Assembly (NCBI RefSeq): GCF_003148665.1
Contig: NZ_QGGQ01000012.1
Coordinates: 1-64,000 of the forward strand
From: Maribacter polysiphoniae
GTDB lineage: Bacteria > Bacteroidota > Bacteroidia > Flavobacteriales > Flavobacteriaceae
DNA length: 64,000 bases
Direction of reading: 5' to 3'
Shown here: piece by piece, positions 37,249 through 45,979 of the stretch
How the letters are laid out: each line of letters starts with the position of its first letter
How positions within the stretch are numbered: position 1 is the stretch's first letter
The notes under the pieces: model-generated
What the model saw: only the letters and a program-made list of their open reading frames with translations
Told to the model about the DNA's origin: nothing
The model's database searches: none
Translations under genes and position numbers: made by a program

Positions 37249-37425
37249 GACTTGTTTTGTTATATAATGATAACAGTGACAAGTGTATTTTGAAGGGTTG
37301 CAATTCGCTGAACGCCCCTATTTATCGTTATTTGACAAGAATAGGGATTAAGTGCAAAATTCCCTCGATAAACGGGAAGCACCCTAAAAACAGCTTACCG
37401 AAATAAGTGGTCGTTAAACGATGAT
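37249..37425 (-). promoter_or_regulatory. Conserved leader of small secreted protein 3
   Basis: Near-identical to the 36701-36877 leader, with one notable change (CGATAAACGGG against CGATAAATGGG). It ends close to the stop of the converging-strand neighbour, the glycosyltransferase gene at 37444. Confidence 0.55.
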
Positions 37426-37443
37426 CTTAAGGGTAGATAGTTG

Positions 37444-38682
37444 TTATTTATTCTTTTCCTCGATCCATTTGGAAAGATATTTGGTACTCGCCATAGATTG
37501 ATGGCGTACCATGGCACCTATAAAATTGTTTGTTCTATGTTCTTCCAAATGGGCATGAAGTGCATCTAGGGTGTCCGCTAAGTTTTTATCGAGGGATTCC
37601 TTATTGTAGTAGGTGTCTATAATTCCAAATCCATTTTGCTGGGCCTGTAGCCATTCCGATTCATTATTGTACAATGCAATGGCGGACTTGGCGATTTCTT
37701 CGGCACTATTCGCTATTTGTCCGTTCCAGGGTAAATCGTTATTCATGCCCTCTGCCCCTATTGTTGTCGTTACGCTTGGGGTACCATAGAGCATGGCATC
37801 AATCAATTTACCTTTGATTCCCGCTCCAAAACGCAATGGGGCCAAATTTACGCGGCTATTACCCATTACCTCCTGTACCTCCTTGGCCCATCCTTTGACC
37901 AAAAAACCGGTTTCAGGTTTATGCATTTGTTTTATATGTGCAGGAAGATATGCCCCATGGATATGTAATTCGGCCTTTGGTAGGGCTTTACGGATCAATG
38001 GCCATATTTCTGATTTGAGCCATACAACGGCATCCATATTGGGTGCGTGCTTGCCATTGCCCATACAGATAAAATCCTTTCGAGCATTAAAAGGTAATCT
38101 ACCCAAAGCATTTTCTTTTTCAATCGTTTCCAATTGAAAAGGCAGATGAAGCAATAGGCTTTCATCCATCTTGATGACGGCCGTTAGCAAATCCATTTCA
38201 AAGGTGGATATGATCAGGGAAAGATCACACCTGTAGATCGAGGCCACCTCCCTTTTGGTCATATCGCTCGCTAGCCAAAGCGTTGAATTGAATTCCACAT
38301 TCGACTTAAAACATTGTTCCCGTACGGCCCGTAATGAATGTAAATCCTCTGTATCCAATATACGTAGGGCATTGGGTACTGTTTCGGCTACGCGCCAACC
38401 AAACTGTTCCTCGGTCAAATATCGGTCGAAAAGCACGATTTTGGGATCTAGGTTTTTGACAAAAACATTGAAACCTGAATCATTCAGAAGGATGTCCTGG
38501 GTTGCAACACCCAAGGTATTCAAGTCAAGGGAATGTTCCGTATGACTGGCGGTACTGGCAAACGTAATTTTATAATCGTGCTCAAGGAAAAACCGGATCA
38601 ATTGCAACATTCTGTTGCCCGCAGCCGTCGTTGAGGGTTCAGGCCAGGTATAACCAATGATAAGAAGCTGTTGTTGTCCCAT
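37444..38682 (-). CDS. Glycosyltransferase, family 4-like
   Basis: A 412-residue GT-B-type enzyme. The N-terminal half has an IIGYTWPEPSTTAAG opening typical of a nucleotide-sugar transferase fold; the C-terminal half has a donor-site region FICMGNGKHAPNMDAV, a conserved VNLAPLRFGAGIKGKLIDAM with the Glu position of the usual E-x7-E motif replaced, and GTPSVTTTIGAEG. The donor and acceptor are unknown. No polysaccharide genes adjoin it. The start at 38682 removes a 19-residue extension that lacks similarity to a fold start. Confidence 0.82.
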   Translation of the reverse strand: MGQQQLLIIGYTWPEPSTTAAGNRMLQLIRFFLEHDYKITFASTASHTEHSLDLNTLGVATQDILLNDSGFNVFVKNLDPKIVLFDRYLTEEQFGWRVAETVPNALRILDTEDLHSLRAVREQCFKSNVEFNSTLWLASDMTKREVASIYRCDLSLIISTFEMDLLTAVIKMDESLLLHLPFQLETIEKENALGRLPFNARKDFICMGNGKHAPNMDAVVWLKSEIWPLIRKALPKAELHIHGAYLPAHIKQMHKPETGFLVKGWAKEVQEVMGNSRVNLAPLRFGAGIKGKLIDAMLYGTPSVTTTIGAEGMNNDLPWNGQIANSAEEIAKSAIALYNNESEWLQAQQNGFGIIDTYYNKESLDKNLADTLDALHAHLEEHRTNNFIGAMVRHQSMASTKYLSKWIEEKNK

Positions 38683-38775
38683 TATTCTCAAAAATTGGCG
38701 GTTGGAAGTACACCATATGTTTTGGGTGTTCAAAAGCACATATTTCCAGTGAACGCTGCGAATGTATGCTTAAAA

Positions 38776-40287
38776 TCACATTCTTTCAGCGAACATCTTT
38801 GAAATCTTAGAGCGCAATTTACGTTCGTAATCTTCTTCCAACCACTCTTTGTAATTTTTGGTATTATTCATAATACAGTAGGAATATTGGCGTACCCGAT
38901 AGGCGATTTCCTCTTTCAAAGACTTGGCCAATATACGGGCATCAAAAACATCCTCGGCATTCTCGACACAAATTTGGGCATGTTGCTCAATACTATTTTC
39001 CAAAACGACCTTGGATTTTAAGCCTTGGGCAAATACTTTTTTGTATTCGGCCTTGATATCAAATTCGATATTTTCCGATTTCGCAAATTGCTTGCGGAGT
39101 TCAGACGGCATCTCATAAACGAATTCCCGTTCAATTTCCTCATCATTCTTAATGTTTTCGAGATAGAAATCAGGAAAATGGAAAATTTCCTGCCAATCTA
39201 TAGGGGCGTTCCAAAGTCCAAAACGGGCAATATTGTTCCCCAAGTCCACTACAGTGAATTCCTCTTTGTTCGGTAAAACCCTAGATCCACGACCAATCAT
39301 TTGAAAATATAAGGTCAGTGAACGTGTGGCCCTATTGAGCATAATGGTTTCAACAGTGGGTTCATCAAAACCCGTTGTCAGGATACTCACCGAGGTAAGT
39401 ATGGCATCCGGTGTTTCGGAAAACCATTGTAATATTTCGCGTCGTTCCGCAGCAGTATTCTTATTGTCTAGGTGCCGAATGGGGAGTCCGGCTTTTTTAA
39501 AGGTCTCATACACATAGATCGAGGTGTTGATACCATTGTTGAAAATAAGTGTCTTCTTTCCTTTGGAAATCTCATTATAGGCATTCAGAAGCTTGCCCAA
39601 CATACTTTGGTTCCCATAGAGTTCATCAGAGGATTTTACGGTATAATCCCCATTGATACCCAATTTCAACCCCTGAAGACTAACATCGTAATTGTACATA
39701 TTGGCCTTGGCCAAGAATCTCCTCTTGATCAATGATTCTATGGATTCCCCAACAATCAACTTTTGATAGTTGTCCTTCATGGGAAGTTTGATGTTCGAAC
39801 TTAGTGGAGTAGCCGTAACTCCGAGAATAACCGCATGTTCAAAATATTTGAATAATTTTCGGAAAGAATTGTAGTGGGCCTCATCGATAATCACCAACCC
39901 AATATTATTGATTTCTATTTTTTCATCCTGTAATCGGTTGTTAAGGGTCTCTACCATGGCCACAAAGCACATGAAATCATCTTGGTCATTCAATTCTTTG
40001 ACCTCGCTATTGATGATTTTGTTCTTGACCCCAAAACCATGAAGCATTCGGGAGGTTTGTTGACTTAATTCTATACGGTGCGTTAAGACAACGACCTTCT
40101 TTTGGGTTTTGGATATATATCGCTTTGCGATTTCTGAGAAAACCACCGTTTTCCCCCCACCCGTAGGCAATTGGTATAGTAGATTAACATTGTCGGGGGA
40201 TTCCTCCAAATAATTGAATATGGTATTGAGGTCCTCTAACTGATAATCGTAAAGTGTTTTTTCTTTAGTATTTTTTTGTACTTCCAA
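38776..40287 (-). CDS. DEAD/DEAH-box superfamily II helicase
   Basis: A 503-residue ATP-dependent helicase of the XPB/RAD25-like type. Motifs in order: a Q-like YDYQLEDL start, Walker A PTGGGKT, Ia VVLTHRIEL, DEAH in VIIDEAHYNS, motif III GVTATP, IV/V FDEPTVETIMLNRATRS and VI QMIGRGSR. The C-terminal 140 residues have no recognised domain. The DNA or RNA substrate and role (repair, restriction or other) cannot be told. No restriction or defence genes are next to it. Confidence 0.9.
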   Translation of the reverse strand: MEVQKNTKEKTLYDYQLEDLNTIFNYLEESPDNVNLLYQLPTGGGKTVVFSEIAKRYISKTQKKVVVLTHRIELSQQTSRMLHGFGVKNKIINSEVKELNDQDDFMCFVAMVETLNNRLQDEKIEINNIGLVIIDEAHYNSFRKLFKYFEHAVILGVTATPLSSNIKLPMKDNYQKLIVGESIESLIKRRFLAKANMYNYDVSLQGLKLGINGDYTVKSSDELYGNQSMLGKLLNAYNEISKGKKTLIFNNGINTSIYVYETFKKAGLPIRHLDNKNTAAERREILQWFSETPDAILTSVSILTTGFDEPTVETIMLNRATRSLTLYFQMIGRGSRVLPNKEEFTVVDLGNNIARFGLWNAPIDWQEIFHFPDFYLENIKNDEEIEREFVYEMPSELRKQFAKSENIEFDIKAEYKKVFAQGLKSKVVLENSIEQHAQICVENAEDVFDARILAKSLKEEIAYRVRQYSYCIMNNTKNYKEWLEEDYERKLRSKISKMFAERM

Positions 40288-40556
40288 ACAGGTCGATTTG
40301 TGATTTTCTACATTTCTATTTTGATGGGCGTTACGGCAAAGCCCAATTTTGCAAAATTAGGAGAAATAAAAACCTGCACGAAATTTAAGGACATAAATCC
40401 TTGAAAAATATAGAACGGCGTCTTGTAACCTGTGGATAAACAGTACTATACGTACAATGTAAGTCCGCAAAACTTTATTGGCCAACTGATTCTGGGTAAG
40501 TAAGACCAAGAAGGATGTGGATTGTTTCTTCCTATCCGGAAATAATGCCCTACAAA

Positions 40557-41066
40557 TCAGTCCAGGATATCCAAGGCCCTGGAAAAGCCTTCTTGGAAAC
40601 ACCAATGGTTGTCTTGTGTGAAATTATATACTTTGACAATGCGTTCCTTATAATTGGGCAATAGCCCATTTAAGGAAATGAACTGAACCATTTCGGTGAA
40701 CGAATTCAACATACTCTTGAAAAAGGACTCGGGCACATTGCGCTCCAAGGAAAAAGTTTGGGCGATTTCGAGGTTATACAACATTACATCGGCGATTAAA
40801 TGGGGCTCTACCCCCAACTTCATAAAATGCTTGATGTATTTCTGGGCCACAGAACGTCGCGCTTTGGGTCTTTTTCTTTTTAAAGGGAAATATTCATTGG
40901 AGATTTTAGCTTTGGCTTCCTGCACCATTTTATCCTCTTTCGGATTAAAGATAAAGTCGTAATATTCTTTCACCACAGGAAACCGGGTATAAAGATCAAG
41001 AAGCTGCTCTTCCAACTCCCGTTTTTTAAGTTCCGTCACATATTTCTTTAGGGCTCTTTTACTCAT
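40557..41066 (-). CDS. DUF6155-like conserved protein
   Basis: A 169-residue soluble protein starting MSKRALKKYVTELKKRELEEQ, with a FNPKEDKM segment and a basic KRKRPKARRS stretch. This N-terminal pattern is that of a conserved Bacteroidota and Firmicutes family (DUF6155) of unknown function; the assignment is from memory of the motif. The start is set at 41066 because the upstream 27 codons show no such similarity. It lies upstream of the helicase gene with a 269-bp gap. Confidence 0.7.
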   Translation of the reverse strand: MSKRALKKYVTELKKRELEEQLLDLYTRFPVVKEYYDFIFNPKEDKMVQEAKAKISNEYFPLKRKRPKARRSVAQKYIKHFMKLGVEPHLIADVMLYNLEIAQTFSLERNVPESFFKSMLNSFTEMVQFISLNGLLPNYKERIVKVYNFTQDNHWCFQEGFSRALDILD

Positions 41067-41246
41067 CTTCTTGTCTTGAATTTCAAAAATACACCAAGCA
41101 ATAGTAAAATACCTGTCCAGTTGAGCTTTAATTCCAAAACTTGTCATAAATTCTGTATAACATTCACGGAATCTTTTGGAAAAGACAGAATATTAATGTA
41201 TTATGAAGACTTGTAGAATGTTGAATTTTAAACTCGAACTATATAT

Positions 41247-42110
41247 ATGAGGCAACTTAAGATTATCAAGCAGGTAACCAATAGAGAATCAAAATCACTG
41301 GATAAATACTTGCAGGATATCAGTAAAATCGAATTGATCAATGCCCAGGAAGAAGTAGAATTAGCACAGCGTATTCGGGCCGGTGATCAAATTGCCCTTG
41401 AAAAATTGACCATAGCCAATTTACGTTTTGTCGTTTCTGTGGCAAAACAATACCAAAACCAAGGATTAAAATTACCCGATTTGATCAATGAAGGTAATTT
41501 AGGGCTTGTTAAGGCCGCTAAACGTTTCGATGAGACCCGTGGGTTCAAATTTATCTCCTATGCGGTCTGGTGGATCCGTCAATCAATTCTGCAGGCCTTG
41601 GCAGAACAATCACGGGTGGTAAGGCTTCCTTTGAACAAGATTGGCTCCATTAATAAGATCAAGAAGACCTTTTCCTATTTGGAACAGGCCCATGAACGGC
41701 CACCATCCCCAGAGGAAATAGCCAAAGAGCTTGAAATGACGGTTTCCGAGGTAAAACAGTCCCTTAAGAATTCAGGAAGACATGTATCCATGGATGCTCC
41801 ACTTCGTGAGGGTGAGGATTCGAACCTTTATGATGTACTCCGTTCTGGGGAATCACCAAGACCCGATAAGCTATTATTGCAACAGTCACTGAATACCGAG
41901 ATCAATAGGGCCCTTGAAACCTTATCCCCTCGCGAGGCTGATGTGGTTAAACTCTATTATGGTATTGGGGACCAACAATCGATGACCTTGGCCGAAATTG
42001 GGCAAACTTTCGATCTTACACGGGAGCGTGTTCGTCAAATAAGGGAAAAGGCCATAAGAAAGTTACGTCACAATTCCAGAAGTAAATTATTAAAAACCTA
42101 TTTGGGATAG
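41247..42110 (+). CDS. rpoD: Primary RNA polymerase sigma factor (RpoD/SigA)
   Basis: A 287-residue group 1 sigma factor of the short Bacteroidota form, lacking the long region 1.1 and the non-conserved insert of proteobacterial sigma-70. Region 1.2 ([15 protein letters not shown]), 2.1-2.4 ([51 protein letters not shown]), region 3 and region 4 ([38 protein letters not shown]) are complete. It recognises the TAnnTTTG -7 class of promoter seen elsewhere in the window. A strong terminator follows. Confidence 0.96.
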   Translation: MRQLKIIKQVTNRESKSLDKYLQDISKIELINAQEEVELAQRIRAGDQIALEKLTIANLRFVVSVAKQYQNQGLKLPDLINEGNLGLVKAAKRFDETRGFKFISYAVWWIRQSILQALAEQSRVVRLPLNKIGSINKIKKTFSYLEQAHERPPSPEEIAKELEMTVSEVKQSLKNSGRHVSMDAPLREGEDSNLYDVLRSGESPRPDKLLLQQSLNTEINRALETLSPREADVVKLYYGIGDQQSMTLAEIGQTFDLTRERVRQIREKAIRKLRHNSRSKLLKTYLG

Positions 42111-42131
42111 CCAAAGGGAATAAATGGCAAT

Positions 42132-42167
42132 AAAAAAAGCCCTGACGTTATCGCCAGGGCTTTTTTT
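42132..42167 (+). terminator. Rho-independent terminator after rpoD
   Basis: AAAAAAAGCCCTG at 42132-42144 pairs with CAGGGCTTTTTTT at 42155-42167 across a 10-base loop. The A and T runs on both sides make it suitable in both directions, so it may also end the minus-strand microprotein transcript. Confidence 0.9.
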
Positions 42168-42183
42168 ATGGTTAATCAGCTCT

Positions 42184-42285
42184 CTAGGAAAAGCTTAATT
42201 TACTAACATTGATGTCTACCAAGATTTCATTCAAATTCTCGATAAAATTCATGTAAGCTGCGTTATCTGCGTTTCTATTTGCCAT
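42184..42285 (-). CDS. Microprotein A (33 residues), related to microprotein B
   Basis: An ATG at 42285 opens a 33-codon frame: MANRNADNAAYMNFIENL, then NEILVDINVSKLSFS and TAG. Its central part aligns with the 32-residue frame 42 bp upstream: YMNFIENLNEIL against YLAFLQDLNEIL (7 of 12 identical, most others conservative). That two adjacent short frames of the same strand resemble each other at protein level but less at DNA level supports coding. No signal peptide or membrane helix; it should be a short amphipathic helix. Function unknown. Confidence 0.55.
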   Translation of the reverse strand: MANRNADNAAYMNFIENLNEILVDINVSKLSFS

Positions 42286-42327
42286 AATGCGTAAGGTTTT
42301 AGGGGTTTATGGGGTTAACGAAAAAGA

Positions 42328-42426
42328 TTACATATAATCCAATTCTACTAATTCATTGATACTTAAAATTTCGTTCAGATCTTGGAGGAAAGCTAAATAC
42401 TCCTCCCCGTAGGTATCGTATAGCAT
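42328..42426 (-). CDS. Microprotein B (32 residues), related to microprotein A
   Basis: A 32-codon frame starting at 42426: MLYDTYGEEYLAFLQDL, then NEILSINELVELDYM and TAA. It is acidic and predicted helical, and shares the Y-x-x-F-x-x-(N/D)LNEIL core with microprotein A. The two genes are in tandem on the minus strand, converge on the rpoD terminator, and are too short for usual gene finders. Possible roles include a regulatory peptide, a peptide precursor or a small protein binding partner; none can be chosen from sequence. Confidence 0.55.
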   Translation of the reverse strand: MLYDTYGEEYLAFLQDLNEILSINELVELDYM

Positions 42427-42729
42427 GTGATTTAAAGTTAAGTTATAGCTGCAATAAGCAAGCGATTTGGGTTATTATTTATATAGTAAACATATTGATA
42501 ACGGGGCCATGGCGCAATAAATTGTGGTGAAACAAAAAAAATATGTTGTCAAAATTGCATTTTTGATGGAATAGCAAATCCAGTAAAATTCAGGTGTTGC
42601 CGTTCATCGAGAATTTTATCATTTGGTGGACCGGCATAAAGGTCCGTTTTTTTCAATTGGAGCATTTAAAAGTAAAAAGGATTGCTAAAATTTCGTCCAA
42701 ATGATGTGTGGCAGGAAGCCAAAAGGAAG
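42427..42729. other. Gene-free stretch upstream of microprotein B
   Basis: Approximately 300 AT-rich bases between microprotein B and the stop of the HEAT-like gene. It should hold the microprotein promoter on the minus strand, but no convincing TAnnTTTG was found. On the plus strand GGACC (42628-42632) pairs with GGTCC (42641-42645) and is followed by seven T, a weak terminator-like hairpin with no plus-strand gene before it. Confidence 0.4.
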
Positions 42730-43956
42730 TTATCGGAAAGATCTTTTTATCACATCCAGGATTGATGAGTTCCGTTCAATCCACGCTTTGAATAGTTCCT
42801 GTTGGTTCGTCAGACGTTCCTGAGAAAGAATATCGAAAGTTTCTGATAGATCAAAGGATAGACTTTCCTTGAAAATCTTATTTTCCAGACCCTGTAGTAC
42901 TGAAATGGCCTTTGTGCGAATTTCAGCATGCGGATCTTTACTAAGCTTCTTTAAAAAGTTGATCTCTTTTTTATCGCCTACGTCAACGATCATATCCATT
43001 AAAATAAGTTTTGCCTCAACGTCACAGTTACGGAAAAGATCCTCAAAAACACTAAAAGGGTTGAATTCCTCCTCCAAATAGTTTCGAATATTCCTTTGGG
43101 AGGCCTTGGCTTCCCGTATGGTGAATTCATGTATAATCCCCTCTATTCTGTTTATCATGGCTTCGTTCTTCACTTTTAATCGTAGTTCCTTGAGTAAAGG
43201 AATTTCGCGGCAATCACCAAATGCTTCGATATCCTCAAGTAAACGCCTATTTACAAAGGCCTTTCCGTCAAATAATATAGGGTTGGGAAGTCTTGTTGAA
43301 ATATCAAGTGATTCATGCTGTTCCTGGTCAGGTTCGTTTAAACCATTCTTATCATCAGGGATCAAGGAAATAAACTTTAATAGGGAGCCCAAGTCCGTAT
43401 CCGCATCTATCGCAAACCATTCCATACCATCATGGAGGGCCTTTTTGGGATTATTGACTTCCGTACCTGATTCTGGATTGCCAGTGATAGCGCTCCCATC
43501 ATCGATGACCAAGGGTAAAAATGTCAATTCGTCCTCATTGATTCCTAAGGTATTTGATGAAATGGAAGCCTTCGTTGCTGAATTCCCAATTTTGTCCTTG
43601 TCGACTACTTTAGGTAAAAAGTCAACATTTAAATGGGTAGTTTCGGTATGCAGGGCATTGAGGCTTTTTTTATTCTGTCTACCCCAATTGTTATAGGGCT
43701 TACCTGATTTTGGTCCAACTTGGGAAAAATTATGTGGGTTGATGGAAAAAGGGAAATGTCCTTGTGATTCCAGTTTATGGTCTTTTTCAATCTTCCTTTG
43801 TATTGAAACGCTCATTTTGTTTAAGAATCGGATCGTAACAAAGTATAGTGCCGTAAGGGTCACTATCAATAAGGAAAGATCCCATAACAGGTTTTCATGT
43901 AGTTTGGGAACTAAGAAAAGTAAATCGGTTTTATATGTCAGTAATAGATAGTTCAA
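42730..43956 (-). CDS. Single-helix membrane protein with HEAT-like C-terminal region
   Basis: A 408-residue protein. One hydrophobic helix lies near the N terminus (about residues 25-43, WDLSLLIVTLTALYFVTI). A long polar, probably disordered linker follows to about residue 225, then an alpha-helical region with HEAT/ARM-like repeats, best seen in VEAKLILMDMIVDVGDKKEINFLKKL and AEIRTKAISVLQGLENKI. It lies 46 bp after the hybrid kinase gene on the same strand and is likely co-transcribed. A scaffold role near the membrane is an inference; the family is not recognised. Confidence 0.6.
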   Translation of the reverse strand: MNYLLLTYKTDLLFLVPKLHENLLWDLSLLIVTLTALYFVTIRFLNKMSVSIQRKIEKDHKLESQGHFPFSINPHNFSQVGPKSGKPYNNWGRQNKKSLNALHTETTHLNVDFLPKVVDKDKIGNSATKASISSNTLGINEDELTFLPLVIDDGSAITGNPESGTEVNNPKKALHDGMEWFAIDADTDLGSLLKFISLIPDDKNGLNEPDQEQHESLDISTRLPNPILFDGKAFVNRRLLEDIEAFGDCREIPLLKELRLKVKNEAMINRIEGIIHEFTIREAKASQRNIRNYLEEEFNPFSVFEDLFRNCDVEAKLILMDMIVDVGDKKEINFLKKLSKDPHAEIRTKAISVLQGLENKIFKESLSFDLSETFDILSQERLTNQQELFKAWIERNSSILDVIKRSFR

Positions 43957-44002
43957 CTTTGGTCTTATTCTGTTTGACTTTTATTTTTTGAATGTTCATA
44001 TC

Positions 44003-45787
44003 CTATTTTCCAAGTTTCGCCATTTCCGAATCGATGGTTTGTATGACCAATTCATGTTCCTTGATAAAGGATAGTTGCAATTTCTGCATCTCCTTAATAT
44101 CCTTAGCGGTAGGAGATTGTACGATGGCCTGTAATCTTTCAAGAATGACCATCAGGGAGTTTGCATGTAACAAGGTTACCCCAGGCTTTATTTTAAGAAC
44201 TGCACAGGATAGGTTTTCCCAATCGGCATTTTTCATATGTACACAATAAGCCCCTATGAATTCAAGTATATTCTGTTTGAATAAGCGAACCATTTCACTT
44301 AGAAAGCCATAATCACCCATACATTCTTCGAGCATGGTATCTAGACAGGCGTTTGGTAGTTTATCTTGCGCGGTTGAATCCTTGGGTTTTGATGCCAGTG
44401 TTGTTTTGGAACCTTTGGCTTTATAACCGTGGGTTATTAATTTCAATAAAAGTTCCTGGGAATTGAAGGGTTTAAGTATAAAATCATTTAACCCGATCGC
44501 CTCTCCATTTTTTCTTTCACTTAGGCTAAAATCGGCACTGACGGCTATTACGGGGATTTCATTGACGTAGTTATTGGCATTGGCCCTTATTCTCTTGGTG
44601 ATCTCATAACCATCCATATCGGGCATCCTTAGATCCATCAAGATTACATCCACCTTGTTTTTGGCAATATAGTCAAGCCCTTGCGGACCATTATCCGTGA
44701 TATATACTTTACAGCCCCATTTTAAAAGTCGTAACTCGATCAATCGTTGATTCATTTTATTGTCTTCGAAAACGACAATATGCATTCCTTTTACCTGCTT
44801 TATGGCTTTGGATACCATAACGGTATCTGTATATTTTTTATCAATATTGCTTTCAATTCCTTTTTCGTAAGGTATTTCAAAATCAAATGTTGTTCCCTTT
44901 CCAAGTTTACTCGAGACTTCGATTTGTCCGCCCAATAATTCTATTATCTGTTTTACGATGGTCAACCCCAAACCACTTCCACCATATTTTAAGAAGGTGT
45001 CGTTGGTTGCTTGTGTAAAGGATTCGAAAATGTGACCTAACTGCTCCTTGGCTATGCCGATACCGGTATCCGATACGCTAAAGGCAAGGATCAATTTGTC
45101 ATTTCTAAGCCTTTTTTGGGTTATGGCGAGTTTTATCTCTCCCTTTTCAACGAATTTTATCGAATTGCCGAGTAGGTTGAGTAATACTTGGGACAGTTTA
45201 CTCGGATCGCCTTTCAGTATTTTTGGAATTCCAGGTTCAACCGTTACCTTAAAAGATACGTTTGGCTTTGTTATCAGCGTATTACAGAGATATTCTATAT
45301 TTTGGATAACATTTGGGAAATTAAAGTCCCTTTGTTCAATAGCCTCCAAACCTTGTGATAATTTGGAATACTCAAGCAGCTCGTTCACAATTCCCATAAG
45401 TGTGTCAGAGGCATTCTGGATAGCTTCCACTTTTTGCAGTTGGTTTTCTGACAGTTCCCCTTCCTTTAGCAAATCACTGAAACCGATAATACCGTTTAAG
45501 GGGGTTCTCATATCATGGCTTACCGTCGCAATGAGTTTTGAGGCACTTATACTGTTTTTTGGTTTGGAAACCTTATTTTTCAACAGCACCCTTTCTTCAC
45601 TGGATTCGAAGTTTCCCATATTCCGGTTCACGGAGGGGGTGTACAACTTATCCTCCAAACTGGTTTTGAACGATTCAAATTTCCTCTTTAAGTCCGAGCC
45701 TTCATTGACACTCAACTCTTCATAGGAGAAATCCTTCAGTAACGATTCCAAATTGGATAAATATGATAGTATTTTATTAGCTTTCAA
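44003..45787 (-). CDS. Hybrid histidine kinase with receiver and degenerate Hpt domain
   Basis: A 594-residue soluble kinase. No sensor domain is recognisable in the first 75 residues. HisKA: TVSHDMRTPLNG with H91; HATPase with N box (LLNLLGNSIKF), DTGIGIA and GGSGLGLTIV; receiver at about 335-450 with D385 in MDLRMPD. The last 120 residues look like an Hpt four-helix bundle, but the phospho-acceptor position reads VLKIKPG where active flavobacterial Hpt domains have AHK(I/L)KP, so Leu531 replaces His. Phosphotransfer must therefore use another partner, or the domain is only structural. It starts an operon with the HEAT-like gene. Confidence 0.88.
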   Translation of the reverse strand: MKANKILSYLSNLESLLKDFSYEELSVNEGSDLKRKFESFKTSLEDKLYTPSVNRNMGNFESSEERVLLKNKVSKPKNSISASKLIATVSHDMRTPLNGIIGFSDLLKEGELSENQLQKVEAIQNASDTLMGIVNELLEYSKLSQGLEAIEQRDFNFPNVIQNIEYLCNTLITKPNVSFKVTVEPGIPKILKGDPSKLSQVLLNLLGNSIKFVEKGEIKLAITQKRLRNDKLILAFSVSDTGIGIAKEQLGHIFESFTQATNDTFLKYGGSGLGLTIVKQIIELLGGQIEVSSKLGKGTTFDFEIPYEKGIESNIDKKYTDTVMVSKAIKQVKGMHIVVFEDNKMNQRLIELRLLKWGCKVYITDNGPQGLDYIAKNKVDVILMDLRMPDMDGYEITKRIRANANNYVNEIPVIAVSADFSLSERKNGEAIGLNDFILKPFNSQELLLKLITHGYKAKGSKTTLASKPKDSTAQDKLPNACLDTMLEECMGDYGFLSEMVRLFKQNILEFIGAYCVHMKNADWENLSCAVLKIKPGVTLLHANSLMVILERLQAIVQSPTAKDIKEMQKLQLSFIKEHELVIQTIDSEMAKLGK

Positions 45788-45979
45788 GGAGCATGGGATT
45801 TGGGTTCATATAATTCTAAAATAAAAGGTCTCTAATTAATTTATCGGTAATCAAGGAATCATCATTCCCTTAACTAGACTTTAAAATTGTCCATTATTGG
45901 TCAGCCAGCCAATTTATTGTTCCCGAAGTAGGCTATTATGTTGTCAAATTGCTTTATTTGTAGGTATAAAATCCATCCT

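Larger units (their letters stand above)
36406..37425. repeat. 548-bp-period tandem duplication containing a small-protein gene and leader
   Basis: Units of 472 bp at 36406-36877 and 36954-37425 are near identical. Each includes the whole small secreted protein gene (minus strand), its 3' region and its leader. The 76 bp between units is unique. The few differences and matching ends point to a recent duplication. Confidence 0.88.

Noticed and set aside
40357-40605. An 82-codon minus-strand frame between the helicase and DUF6155-like genes
   Set aside because: It overlaps the 3' end of the DUF6155-like gene in another frame, and its composition is unlike its neighbours.
42628-42653. Hairpin with T run on the plus strand, as a possible small-RNA terminator
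   Set aside because: The stem is only 5 bp and no promoter or conserved RNA is visible upstream, so it is kept only as a note in the gap entry.
43106-43696. A 196-codon plus-strand frame antisense to the HEAT-like gene
   Set aside because: It is a Ser/Phe-rich mirror of the minus-strand coding sequence, with no domain.
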